Positions 26,618 to 35,324 of a stretch of DNA of 64,000 nucleotides are shown here, in pieces; position 1 is the stretch's first letter; each line of letters opens with the position of its first letter. The DNA is from Desulfobacterales bacterium. Lineage in GTDB: Bacteria > Desulfobacterota > Desulfobacteria > Desulfobacterales > Desulfosarcinaceae. Both the position numbers and the translations under genes were made by a program. Under the pieces are notes generated by a model. That model did no database searches. It worked only from the letters and a program-made list of their open reading frames with translations, and was not told where the DNA came from. The stretch lies in assembly GCA_016218685.1 (NCBI GenBank), contig JACRDD010000009.1, positions 52,387 through 116,386 of the forward strand, read 5' to 3'.

Positions 26618-28012
26618 ATGTTCGCCAAAAAACTCAAAGCCATCGTCGTGGTCCACAACGACAGCGTTCACTGGGTCACCCGCGGCCGGTCCGATGATGG
26701 CCCGGGCACGGCACGGCTGCCTTTGGAAGCGCTATTGGAAGAGCCCGAGGTGGCCGGCCGGATTCCCGCCGCCGCCAAAGGCAACCACCAGAGCCTGTGG
26801 ATCGTCCCGGACCACTGGTTCGGCATGGAAAGCTATCCCTTTCAGTCCGACAAATCCTCCTTGATCGTGCCGTTCCTGGAGCGCAAGCTCGGCGCGGCCC
26901 ATCCCGAATGCAAAGCGGTGCGTCAATTCTTCAACTACCGGCGCGTGGCGGCGGCCGGCGGGGGCCATGAGCTGCTCGCCTATTTTCTGCAGGACGAAAA
27001 GGCCTACCGGCTTTACGATGCCCTGGACCAGGCGCACCTGGCGCCGCGCTATATCACCACCCCGGCTTTTCTGTGGGTGGACCGCCTGAGCCGGTCGATG
27101 CCCGATTTCGGCCAGGAAGGCACCCTGTTGGTCCACATGGGCGCCGGGGAGTGCCAGCTTTACTTCTACTTCAAAGGCAACCACCTCTTTTCGCGCAACG
27201 TGATCCTGTCGGACGGGCCTGACCGCATGGAGGCCCTGACCTTCGAGATCAACCAGTCGCTCTACATGTTCTCCCAGAAGACCAAGAGCGAATTAAGCCG
27301 GGTTTACCTGATGGCCGCAACTGCCGACGGCCCGGAAGTGTTCAAACAGGCCCTGGGCCGCGAGATCGTCGACCTGGCGCCGCTGCTGGCCGGTCAGGCC
27401 ACCATCGAACTCGCTGAGGTGCCGCTGCTCAAAGGCTTGCTGCCCGAGGCGGACGCCTTTACCCGGCCGCCGTTCTTCAGCGTCACCCAGCGGCAGGTGC
27501 GGCGTGAATTGGCCTGGGAGCCGGTGCAGCGCGCCGGCATCGCCGTCGGTGTGGCCTTGTTGCTGCCGCTGATCGGCCTGAACCTGCTGCTGGGGCACAT
27601 GCTGCGTGGCGATGGCGAAGATCGCGACAACCTCCGGCGGCAGGCGATCTCCCGCACGATCACCCTGACCGAGTACCGCTCCGCCCTGGAGCAGGTGCTG
27701 CAAGCCCGGCAACGGCCGGCGTGCGCCGAGACGGTGCGCCGGATTCTGGCCAGCTTGCCGGCCGGCATGCGCGTCCGGGAGTTGGGCCTGGCGCTGGAAG
27801 AGTCGCCGGCCGTAACCCTCAAGGCCGCGTTGCCGGACCAGGATGCCGATCGGCTCAAAGCCACCCTGATGCAACTGGTATCGGGGTTGAAGGCCCGTTT
27901 CGATCTGCCCGCCGATTTTTCCCTGAGCAACATCGAAATCGGCGTGGACCCCCAGAGCGACCGGGAAGCGGCCCCCCATTACACGATCGCTTTGCGGCTG
28001 GAGCTGACATGA
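26618..28012 (+). CDS. MshI-like pilus biogenesis protein (PilM/PilN type)
   Basis: 464 residues. The first 290 residues resemble the actin-like PilM/MshI fold in length and pattern, followed by one membrane helix (about 308-330, 'GVALLLPLIGLNLLLG') and a C-terminal domain of about 120 residues. That C-terminal part has the coiled-coil then alpha/beta layout of PilN/GspL. In MSHA-type systems MshI is the inner-membrane platform component that contacts MshJ. First gene of a tightly coupled operon: its stop overlaps the next start (ATGA). Identification rests on gene order and architecture more than on strong motifs. Confidence 0.72.
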   Translation: MFAKKLKAIVVVHNDSVHWVTRGRSDDGPGTARLPLEALLEEPEVAGRIPAAAKGNHQSLWIVPDHWFGMESYPFQSDKSSLIVPFLERKLGAAHPECKAVRQFFNYRRVAAAGGGHELLAYFLQDEKAYRLYDALDQAHLAPRYITTPAFLWVDRLSRSMPDFGQEGTLLVHMGAGECQLYFYFKGNHLFSRNVILSDGPDRMEALTFEINQSLYMFSQKTKSELSRVYLMAATADGPEVFKQALGREIVDLAPLLAGQATIELAEVPLLKGLLPEADAFTRPPFFSVTQRQVRRELAWEPVQRAGIAVGVALLLPLIGLNLLLGHMLRGDGEDRDNLRRQAISRTITLTEYRSALEQVLQARQRPACAETVRRILASLPAGMRVRELGLALEESPAVTLKAALPDQDADRLKATLMQLVSGLKARFDLPADFSLSNIEIGVDPQSDREAAPHYTIALRLELT

Positions 28013-28581
28013 ATTCCAAATTGCGCACACGATGGACGGTACTTGGCTGCATCTGGCTGTTGGCGCTGGGGTTCACGGGATGGAATCTTGCCAGAATCGA
28101 CACCGTGGCCGCCGGCCGGCTGGAGAATGATAACCTGCGCCGGGAGATCGACTTTCAACGCCTCAACGCACGGCGCCTGGAGCAGGTGGCGGCACGCCGT
28201 CAAGCACTCTTCCTGAACGTGGAATCCCTGGATCTGGGGATGGTGGCGCTGCGTTACCGGCTGCGCGCCCTGGCCGCGGCTTTCCATCTGGAGGATCTGG
28301 CCATCGAGGTCGAAGCCAACGGGATCGCGGATGACCGCCTGCCGTGCCGGCTCTCCCTTAAAGGGGCTTTTGAAAATACAGTCGGATTCTTAACCGCCCT
28401 GAACGAGTACGCCTATTTGATCCCGCGTCAGAGCAACCTCGCCGCCATTGAGAACGCCCACACCGTGCGTCTGGAGATGTCGTTTTTCGTCCAATTTAAA
28501 ATTGTGGCCCCGGACGTGCCGGCCGAAAACCCGCCCAAGGTGACGACCCAGCCTTTGGCGTCGGAGGGCCGGCCCTTATGA
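28009..28581 (+). CDS. MshJ-like (PilO/GspM-type) inner-membrane pilus protein
   Basis: 190 residues. Short cytoplasmic start, one membrane helix (about 8-26, 'VLGCIWLLALGFTGW'), a coiled-coil region (about 35-65) and a C-terminal ferredoxin-like domain of about 110 residues, the PilO/GspM/MshJ layout. It should form the periplasmic alignment complex with the MshI-like and MshK-like proteins. ATGA overlaps link it to the genes on both sides. An upstream extension of the open frame runs inside the preceding gene and is rejected. Confidence 0.72.
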   Translation: MNSKLRTRWTVLGCIWLLALGFTGWNLARIDTVAAGRLENDNLRREIDFQRLNARRLEQVAARRQALFLNVESLDLGMVALRYRLRALAAAFHLEDLAIEVEANGIADDRLPCRLSLKGAFENTVGFLTALNEYAYLIPRQSNLAAIENAHTVRLEMSFFVQFKIVAPDVPAENPPKVTTQPLASEGRPL

Positions 28582-29117
28582 AGCATTTGAGTCTCACCCA
28601 AAAGCTCTGCATGGCCGGGTGGCTCCTGGCCGCGGCGATTTTGGCCGCGATCAACGGCTTGCCGTTTTCCACCCTGGCAAAGGCCTCCACGGGGGCCGAT
28701 CCGGCCAACCTGATCGCGCTGCGCGCTAAATTGAGCCTGCTGGAAACCCTGGCGGCCGCCAACCTGCGGCAGTTATCCGACCGGGAGAGACTGCAAAGCT
28801 TTTTCGCAGCTTATCATCCCCCCAAGGACGCCGATTCGACCGAGACGACACCGGCCGCCGCTGCCGACACCCCAGGCGACCCCGCCCCCGCGCAGGCCGC
28901 CTTGCCCGGTTTGGCGGGGGTGCTGCAACGGGTGGATGTCCTGGGCCGGCCGCATTATTTAGCGGTTCTGGACGGCCGGGTGTGCGCGGAAAAAGACGAG
29001 GTTCGGTTGTTTACCGTGGGCGCCATCACGGCCGATGGGGTCGTCTTGCAGCGGGCCGGCATGCAGTGGTTTCTGCCCACGCCGCAACCTTACTACACCA
29101 GCGACCAGGGACACTGA
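28578..29117 (+). CDS. MshK-like (PilP/GspC-type) periplasmic pilus protein
   Basis: 179 residues. One membrane helix at about 13-30, a helical stretch, a Pro/Ala-rich linker (about 90-115), and a small C-terminal beta domain ('VDVLGRPHYLAVLDGRV', 'VRLFTVGAITADGVVLQ') like the HR domain of PilP/GspC/MshK, which docks onto the secretin. Its place just before the secretin gene is the usual one. Start is inside the stop of the previous gene (ATGA). Sequence identity to known MshK is not strong by eye; context carries much of the assignment. Confidence 0.68.
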   Translation: MKHLSLTQKLCMAGWLLAAAILAAINGLPFSTLAKASTGADPANLIALRAKLSLLETLAAANLRQLSDRERLQSFFAAYHPPKDADSTETTPAAAADTPGDPAPAQAALPGLAGVLQRVDVLGRPHYLAVLDGRVCAEKDEVRLFTVGAITADGVVLQRAGMQWFLPTPQPYYTSDQGH

Positions 29118-29152
29118 TCGCCCCTGAACGGAACGAAGAGGAAAATGCAATC

Positions 29153-30658
29153 ATGAAATGCTCATCGATCACCATCCGGACATCGGCGTGGCTGATTTTG
29201 GCCTCCTGGGCCCTGCTCGGCGGGTGCGCCACCCACTCGCCCCAGGCGCTGCCCAAGAACGACGGCTACGAGCTGGACCGCATGCAGCCCCGGGCCATGC
29301 TCGATCAGCCCAAGCAGCGCCGGCAACCCGGCCCGCCGCCCTTCAGTGAAAAGATGGCCCCCCTGGCGTTGGAACAGACCGCGGCGCCGGCCCTCTACAC
29401 GATGCTCTTCGACAAGGCGCCCCTGGGGGAAGTGATCGCGGCCATGACCAAGGATGCGGAGTTCAACCTCTCCATCGAAACCGAGATCGATCTGACCCGG
29501 CCGGTGACCGTCCATCTCAAGAACGTCACCCTGGAAGAGGCCCTGGACATGATCGTGGTCAACGGCGCCGGGTACGCCTGGACCATGGGCAAAGGCACCC
29601 TGGCCATCAAGCGCTTCGCCGAGCGGGTCTACTACTTCGAGGGGCTGGACATGGTGGGTGAAACCAATATCGACGTGGGCGGCGACATGCTCGGCTCGGG
29701 CGTGGAGAACTCCGGGGTGGCCGGCAAGTACCAGGTCAAGGCCCAGAAGCCCGCGCAATCGTCCGACGTGTGGGCTGCCGTGGAGCAGGCCCTGGGCGGC
29801 CTTAAATCCGAAGAGGGCATCCTGCGCCTCAACCGCAATGCCGGCGTCATCTACATGGCCGACGCGCCGCGGCGGGTGGAGGCCATGGTCCGGTTGCTGG
29901 ACGCGCTCTCCGCCTCGCTCAAGCGCCAGGTGTTCGTGGAAGCGCGCATCATGGAGGTCACGCTCAACGACGAGAGCAAGTACGGCATCGACTGGACCCA
30001 GTTGGGGGTGATGTTCACCGATAGCAACGGCTCCCTGCCCGATATCTTCGAATTGGGCTTCAACAGCAACGGCGCCATCCTCAAAGGCAGCCAGACCCAG
30101 TTCACCACCATGCTCGATTTCTTGAGAACCCAAGGCGATGTCAAGGTGCTCTCCAGTCCCCACCTGACCGTCATGAACCGCCAATCGGCCCTGCTCACCG
30201 TGGGTTACCAGTATCCCTATGCCGACATCGACGGCGTGGACCGCGATGAAGAAAGCAACACGGTCACCATCGGCACCTCCATCCGGCGCGCCATCCTCGG
30301 CTTGCAGTTGGGTTTGACCACCGACATCACCGCCGACGGCATGATCACCTTCCACATCGTGCCCACCCTGACCCGCATCCAGCGCGAAGTGGATATCGAG
30401 ATCCCCCTGGGCGTCGTCTCCCAGACCATCACCAACCCGATCATCGACTTGCAGGAGCTGGCCACCACCGTGCGTGTGCGCGAAGGCAACTCCTTCGTGC
30501 TGGCCGGTCTGATCAGCAAGCTGCGCAATGTTGAGCATAAGGGGCTGCCCTACATCAGCGATCTGCCCTGGGTGGGCCAGTTTTTCAAGCATATCGAAGA
30601 GAGCGAGGAGAGCACCGAACTGGTGATCCTGGTGACGCCCTATATTCGGGAGGGCTGA
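29153..30658 (+). CDS. Outer-membrane secretin lipoprotein, MshL-like
   Basis: 501 residues. Signal peptide with lipobox 'WALLGGC'. An N-terminal STN/N0-like domain (about 80-150, 'LGEVIAAMTKDAEFNLSI') and one N1-like domain precede the secretin domain (about 265-500), which contains 'VEARIMEVTLNDESKYGIDW', 'VKVLSSPHLTVMNRQSALL' and the terminal 'GNSFVLAGLI...GLPYISDLPWVG' signature. It forms the outer-membrane gate for a type IV pilus or pseudopilus. The start is set by AGAGGAAAATGCAATC; longer upstream reading has no support. It follows the MshK-like gene by 35 bases. Confidence 0.9.
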   Translation: MKCSSITIRTSAWLILASWALLGGCATHSPQALPKNDGYELDRMQPRAMLDQPKQRRQPGPPPFSEKMAPLALEQTAAPALYTMLFDKAPLGEVIAAMTKDAEFNLSIETEIDLTRPVTVHLKNVTLEEALDMIVVNGAGYAWTMGKGTLAIKRFAERVYYFEGLDMVGETNIDVGGDMLGSGVENSGVAGKYQVKAQKPAQSSDVWAAVEQALGGLKSEEGILRLNRNAGVIYMADAPRRVEAMVRLLDALSASLKRQVFVEARIMEVTLNDESKYGIDWTQLGVMFTDSNGSLPDIFELGFNSNGAILKGSQTQFTTMLDFLRTQGDVKVLSSPHLTVMNRQSALLTVGYQYPYADIDGVDRDEESNTVTIGTSIRRAILGLQLGLTTDITADGMITFHIVPTLTRIQREVDIEIPLGVVSQTITNPIIDLQELATTVRVREGNSFVLAGLISKLRNVEHKGLPYISDLPWVGQFFKHIEESEESTELVILVTPYIREG

Positions 30659-30777
30659 GCAAGGCCGGTGGCGAAGTGTGGATTAAAGCTTTTGCTGAAT
30701 CGAACCGATAATGCGGAGAACGAGATTTGGGAGCGAACCGTTCCGGAAAACCCAATACTTTCAATGGAGGAACACAG

Positions 30778-31359
30778 ATGTTGCGCTTGAAACGACAAAT
30801 GAAAGACCAGGCCGGTTTTACGCTGGTGGAAATCGCCATCGTCATGGTGATCATCGGTTTGCTGATCGGCGGCGTGCTCAAGGGCCAGGCCATGATCCAG
30901 AATGCCCGCGTGAAGAATGTGGTCAAGCAGGGGGATGAATTCCGCGCGGCCTGGGCTACCTTTTTTGACCGCTATGGTGTCTTGCCCGGTGATGAAAATC
31001 TCGCGGCCATTCCTCCCCAGGCAGCCGACGGCGAAGGCAACGCCAATGGTCGCGTCGAAGGCGCCGAAGCCTTCGAGGTCTTTCGGGATTTGAGTATCGC
31101 CCAGATGATCGGCGGTGCCTACAACGGGACCACGGCCTTGCCCAGGCACTCGTTCGGCGGCGATGTCGATATCATCTGGTTCGATCCCGCCGGCGCGCCC
31201 CAGGCCGGTCACTATCTGCGGTATACCAATCTGCCGGCGGATGTTTGCCAGGAGATCGACCTCAAATATGACAACGGGGCTCAGGCCACGGGGACCATCG
31301 TGGGCGATGCCGCTTATACGGCGGGTACCATTATCCCCAACTTTTACATGCTCTTCTAA
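30778..31359 (+). CDS. Prepilin-like protein (type IV pilin/pseudopilin)
   Basis: 193 residues. A prepilin leader of 13 residues ends in Gly, followed by 'FTLVEIAIVMVIIGLLIGG', the N-methylated helix with Glu5. The globular part is about 150 residues with two Asp/Gly-rich segments. It should be cleaved and methylated by a prepilin peptidase, which is not encoded in this window. The start follows GGAGGAACACAG. It lies 119 bases after the secretin gene and may be the major or a minor subunit of the MSHA-type fibre. Only one Cys is visible in the mature part, so the C-terminal disulfide loop of many type IVa pilins is absent. Confidence 0.88.
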   Translation: MLRLKRQMKDQAGFTLVEIAIVMVIIGLLIGGVLKGQAMIQNARVKNVVKQGDEFRAAWATFFDRYGVLPGDENLAAIPPQAADGEGNANGRVEGAEAFEVFRDLSIAQMIGGAYNGTTALPRHSFGGDVDIIWFDPAGAPQAGHYLRYTNLPADVCQEIDLKYDNGAQATGTIVGDAAYTAGTIIPNFYMLF

Positions 31360-31427
31360 AATCGGACGGCCTTCAGGGTCCAGCCGAACTCCCATGGCGG
31401 CGAATCCAGCAGGGTTTGAGGGCGCAT

Positions 31428-32450
31428 ATGAAACAGCCTTCCTTTAACATCAGGAACAAAAAAGGGTTCACCCTGCTGGAGATCGCCATCGTAATGGTGA
31501 TCATCGGCCTGTTGACCGGCGGCGGCGTTTCGCTCATGAAAATGCTCACCGAGCGCAAGGCGCGCAACGAATCCATGGCCTACTTGCAGCAGGCCCGCGA
31601 GGCCCTGATCAGCTTTGCCGAAAGCCAGGGGCGTCTGCCCTGGGCCGACAGCAACGCCGACGGCCTGGAGAACAATGGCAGCGCCAACGGCACCTTGCCC
31701 TACCTGACCCTGCAAATGACGCCGGCCGATCCCTACAAGAGAGTCTTGCATTACGAGCTGAACACCAACTTGGCCACCAGCCGCAACGCCACCTGCGCAG
31801 CCCTGCGAAGCGGTTTGACTGTCCGGCCGCTGGTGATGGACGGCGACGGCGCCGGGACGGCGTTCAACGTGGCCATGGTGCTGGTCAGCGCCGGTCCCAT
31901 GGATGCCGACAACAACGGCAATGCCTTCGACGCCTATAACAACGGCACCCACCAGGGCAACAACATCAGCGGCATCCCCAACTACCTGCGCCATGCCCCG
32001 GTGCCGACCTTCGACGACCTGACCGTCTACGTGGGCCCCAACGAGCTGTCCGGCCAGGTGTGCGAGTACCTGAGCCTGGCCGTGAACAATGCCTCCGGCG
32101 ACGACGTGTACATCTACGATGCAACCCGTCTTCGCGACTTGGGGCGCGTGGATTCCGGCGAATCGGAGGTGTATGAGGATGTTGTCTCCGGAACTAAGAT
32201 TGAAGTGCGCACGGCGGCCAATCGCGGCGGTGCGCTGGTCGATACCTCGACACCCCCCACGCCGGTGATTTTGGCCGGCCAGGACGCCACGATCAACATC
32301 GAAGACCCCGGCGGCGGTGGTGGCGGTGGCGGCGGTGGCGGCGGGAACAACGGTGGCGGCAATAACGGCGGCGGCAACAATGGGGGCGGCAATGGCGGTG
32401 GCAACGGCGGCGGGATCGGCGGCGGCGTGGGCGGCGGCCAGGGGCATTAA
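31428..32450 (+). CDS. Prepilin-like protein with long Gly/Asn-rich C-terminal tail
   Basis: 340 residues. The leader (12 residues plus Gly) is followed by 'FTLLEIAIVMVIIGLLTGG'; Glu5 is present. The globular domain (about 45-295) has Asp/Asn/Gly-rich loops ('DSNADGLENNGSANG', 'DADNNGNAFDAYNNG'). The final 45 or so residues are almost only Gly with Asn pairs. Start ATG is preceded by GAGGGCGCAT; a TTG four codons upstream overlaps that site. It may be a large minor pilin that caps or decorates the fibre; adhesion is possible but not shown. It converges on the GspF gene with only 14 bases between. Confidence 0.85.
   Translation: MKQPSFNIRNKKGFTLLEIAIVMVIIGLLTGGGVSLMKMLTERKARNESMAYLQQAREALISFAESQGRLPWADSNADGLENNGSANGTLPYLTLQMTPADPYKRVLHYELNTNLATSRNATCAALRSGLTVRPLVMDGDGAGTAFNVAMVLVSAGPMDADNNGNAFDAYNNGTHQGNNISGIPNYLRHAPVPTFDDLTVYVGPNELSGQVCEYLSLAVNNASGDDVYIYDATRLRDLGRVDSGESEVYEDVVSGTKIEVRTAANRGGALVDTSTPPTPVILAGQDATINIEDPGGGGGGGGGGGGNNGGGNNGGGNNGGGNGGGNGGGIGGGVGGGQGH
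32308..32447 (+). repeat. GGC/GGT-rich repeat tract encoding polyglycine and GGGNN units
   Basis: Tandem GGCGGT-type triplets followed by imperfect 15-base units encoding Gly-Gly-Gly-Asn-Asn, at the 3' end of the prepilin-like gene. Such a tract can change length by slippage. Confidence 0.8.
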
Positions 32451-32464
32451 CCTCCCTTTATTTC

Positions 32465-33679
32465 CTAATACGCCTTGCCCATCGAGCCCATCACATCATA
32501 TAGCGGCAGCAAAATCGAAAGCACGATCAACCCGAAGACGGCCCCCAGGCTGATGATGGCCATGGGTTCAATGGCGGCCAAGAGCGCCTGCACGGTGCGC
32601 TGGACTTCGCCGTCGAAGTAATCTCCCAGGCGCTGGAAGGATTGGTCCAGGGTGCCGGTGGCCTCGCCATTGCGGATGGCGCCCAGCAGCAAACTGGGAT
32701 AGCCGCCGCTGCTTTCGAAGGCCGCGGCAATGGTTTCGCCGCTTTCGATCTCCTTGTAAATGGCTGTGAGGCGTTCTTCCAGGAAACGATTGCCCAGGCC
32801 GTGGTCGGCCAGGGTGGCGAAGATCTGCTGAATGGCCATGCCGGCGCCGAACATGGTGGCGAAGTTGTGGCACAGCCGGGCCAGGGCGATGTTGCGCAGC
32901 ACCGACCCGAAGAGGGGAATCTTCAGAAGCAGACGGTCGAACCGGATGCCGCCCTCCTCGCCGCGCTGGTAGAGATACACGGATGCCGTCAGCACGATGG
33001 CGCCCAAGCCGAAGAGCAGCCAGTGGGCCTTGACGAATTCGCTTACCGCCAGGACCATGAGCGTCGCCTGGGGAATCTGCACCTGCATTTCGGAAAGTAC
33101 TTTGACCATCTGGGGCAGCACGTAGCCCACCCATACCCCCAGCACAGCCACGATGGCGGCCATCACAAAGGAAGGATAGATGGTGGCCTTGCGCACATGG
33201 GAGCGTAAATCTTCTTTCCATTGCAGAAAAGCGGCCAATTGCTTCAGGCAGGCGGGCAGCACGCCGGTCTGTTCGCCCATGCGGATGATCGAAAGATCCA
33301 GTTTCTGGAAGATTTTGGCGTGGCTGCCCATGGCTTCGTAGAGCGAGCGGCCGCCCTCCACCGCCACCTTGAGCTCGCCCGAGACGCGGCGCATGGGCCG
33401 GGAGGGCAGGTAGAGGCTGTTCTCTTCCAGGGCCGAAAGAATCGGCAGGCCGATCTCCAGCGTCTGGGCCAGGCGGTGGTAAAACTCCACCACCGTTCGC
33501 AGCTTGATGCCGGTGCCCGTATGCCGGGACCAGAAGCTCTCCCTGGATTGCCGGCACGCGATCAGCGAAAGCCCGGAGCGGCTCAACTGCCGTTCCACAT
33601 CGCTTTCGTCCAGGGCGATGGCCGTGCCCTTCAAGGCCTTGCCCGCCGCATCCACGGCGCTGTAGCGAAAATTAGGCAT
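32465..33679 (-). CDS. MshG/GspF/PilC-type inner-membrane platform protein
   Basis: 404 residues with two copies of the T2SSF domain: helices near 168-195, 215-240 and 370-400, with 'LPILSALEENSLYLPSR' and 'GMAIQQIFATLADHGLGN' as the two signature regions. A short N-terminal segment ('FRYSAVDAAGKALKGTAIA') is the usual GspF start. It anchors the assembly ATPase and helps extract pilin subunits from the membrane. Its start lies inside the 3' end of the ATPase gene, an eight-base overlap, so translation is coupled. Confidence 0.92.
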   Translation of the reverse strand: MPNFRYSAVDAAGKALKGTAIALDESDVERQLSRSGLSLIACRQSRESFWSRHTGTGIKLRTVVEFYHRLAQTLEIGLPILSALEENSLYLPSRPMRRVSGELKVAVEGGRSLYEAMGSHAKIFQKLDLSIIRMGEQTGVLPACLKQLAAFLQWKEDLRSHVRKATIYPSFVMAAIVAVLGVWVGYVLPQMVKVLSEMQVQIPQATLMVLAVSEFVKAHWLLFGLGAIVLTASVYLYQRGEEGGIRFDRLLLKIPLFGSVLRNIALARLCHNFATMFGAGMAIQQIFATLADHGLGNRFLEERLTAIYKEIESGETIAAAFESSGGYPSLLLGAIRNGEATGTLDQSFQRLGDYFDGEVQRTVQALLAAIEPMAIISLGAVFGLIVLSILLPLYDVMGSMGKAY

Positions 33680-35324
33680 AATCCACGATCACCCGCATGA
33701 CCTCTTCTAAGGAGGTTTGCAGGCGGGCCACCTTTTTCAGGGCTTGCTTGAACATCAGCACGGTGCCGGCCTGCTTGGCCATGTCTTCGATTTCGCGATG
33801 CAGGGCGCCGGAAAAGACCAGGCGCTCGATATCGCGGTTTACCTGGATCACTTCATACACACCGGCCCGGCCGCGAAAACCGGATTGAAAGCAATGGTCG
33901 CACCCTTTGGGTTTGGCAATTTCGGTGGGCGCCGTCAAGCCGTTCTGGGTAAAGATCGCCTGCTCGCTTTCGCTGGGGGCCTGGCGCACCAGGCAGTGGG
34001 GACACAGCGTGCGCACCAGGCGCTGGGCCACGATCATGGATAGCGCCGAGGCCAGGATGCTGGCATTGATCCCCAGGTCGAGCAAGCGGTTGATGGCCGA
34101 GGCAGCATCGTTCGTGTGCAAGGTGGAGAGCACCAGGTGGCCGGTGAGCGCGGCGCGCATGGCCAGGTCGGCCGTGATCTTGTCCCGGATTTCGCCCACC
34201 AGGATCACGTCCGGGTCCTGGCGCATGGTCGAGCGCAGGGCGTTCTCGAAGGTCAGACCGGCCTTGACGTTGACCGCCGTCTGGCGAATGGTGGGGATCA
34301 CGTACTCGATGGGATCTTCTACGGTCATGCAGTTGATGTTGGGGCTGTTGATGGCCATCAGGGCCGTATAGAGCGTGGTGGTTTTGCCCGAGCCGGTCGG
34401 GCCGGTGGTCAGGATCAAGCCGTAGGGCCGCTTGATGGTGCGGTTGAAGCGCTCCAGGTCTTCGGGCTCCAGTCCCAAATTCTTCAGATCGCCCACCACC
34501 TTATTATAGATCAGCAACCGCATGACCACAGTCTCGCCCAACTGGGTGGGGAAGGTGGAGACGCGGATGTCGAAGGTGCCCACGCTGCTCTGGTACTTGA
34601 TGCGGCCGTCATGGGGGATGTTGGGATTGGAGATGTCCATCTCGGCCATAATCTTGTAGCGCGTCAGCAGCGGCTGCTGGAACTTCTTGGCAAAGAGGTA
34701 CATCTGGTGCAGCACGCCGTCGATGCGGTAGTAGATGCGCACCAGGTTGTTGTCCGGCACGATGTGGATGTCGCTGGCCCCCAGCACATAGCCCTTATCG
34801 ATCAGCAGGCCGGAGAGTTTGATGATGCGGTTGTCTTCGGTGGCCTCGCCGCCGGCACCGGAGTAGGTGATGGCGTTGATCTCGTCGTCCAGGCTCTGGG
34901 CGGTTTTGTAGTACACCTCGATGGCCTTGCCGATCCAGTTCTTGGGGGCGATGAAGGTCTCCACCCGCTGGCCGCACAGGCGCGTGAGCTTGTCCCGGGC
35001 GATGACATCGAAGGGGTTGATGGTGGCCGCCTTCAACACCCCGTTCTCCACGGCAAAGGGGAACATGCCGTGCTCGGTGACGAACTCGATGGGGATGCGG
35101 GCCATCAAACTGTGGTCGATCTCGGCGGTGGCCGTGTCCAGGATCTTGGCCCCGCTCTGCACGGCGATGGCCATCTGCAAATCTTCCTCGGTCACCCAGC
35201 CCAGGCGCTGCAAGACATCGCCGATCATGCTGCCGGTCTTCTTGGTCTCCATCAGGGCCATCTTGAGCTGGTCGCCGTCGATGAAGCCCATCTCCATCAA
35301 GATATCGCCGATGCGTTTTTTCAT
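33672..35324 (-). CDS. MshE/GspE/PilB-type assembly ATPase
   Basis: 550 residues. N-terminal MshEN-like domain (about 1-150, 'IGDILMEMGFIDGDQL', 'LGWVTEEDLQMAIAVQSG'), then the secretion ATPase core with Walker A 'TGPTGSGKTTTLYTAL', Asp box, Walker B 'VILVGEIRD' and His box 'STLHTNDA'. A tetracysteine zinc site is visible ('CPHCL' ... 'GCDHC'). MshEN domains in MSHA ATPases bind cyclic di-GMP, so fibre assembly may respond to that messenger; an HD-GYP enzyme is encoded later in the window. The start follows GGAGAACCAAAACC. Overlaps the genes on both sides. Confidence 0.92.
   Translation of the reverse strand: MKKRIGDILMEMGFIDGDQLKMALMETKKTGSMIGDVLQRLGWVTEEDLQMAIAVQSGAKILDTATAEIDHSLMARIPIEFVTEHGMFPFAVENGVLKAATINPFDVIARDKLTRLCGQRVETFIAPKNWIGKAIEVYYKTAQSLDDEINAITYSGAGGEATEDNRIIKLSGLLIDKGYVLGASDIHIVPDNNLVRIYYRIDGVLHQMYLFAKKFQQPLLTRYKIMAEMDISNPNIPHDGRIKYQSSVGTFDIRVSTFPTQLGETVVMRLLIYNKVVGDLKNLGLEPEDLERFNRTIKRPYGLILTTGPTGSGKTTTLYTALMAINSPNINCMTVEDPIEYVIPTIRQTAVNVKAGLTFENALRSTMRQDPDVILVGEIRDKITADLAMRAALTGHLVLSTLHTNDAASAINRLLDLGINASILASALSMIVAQRLVRTLCPHCLVRQAPSESEQAIFTQNGLTAPTEIAKPKGCDHCFQSGFRGRAGVYEVIQVNRDIERLVFSGALHREIEDMAKQAGTVLMFKQALKKVARLQTSLEEVMRVIVDYA

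Noticed and set aside
29162..30592. Minus-strand open frame over the secretin gene
   Set aside because: Shadow of the secretin; the plus strand shows lipobox and secretin signatures.
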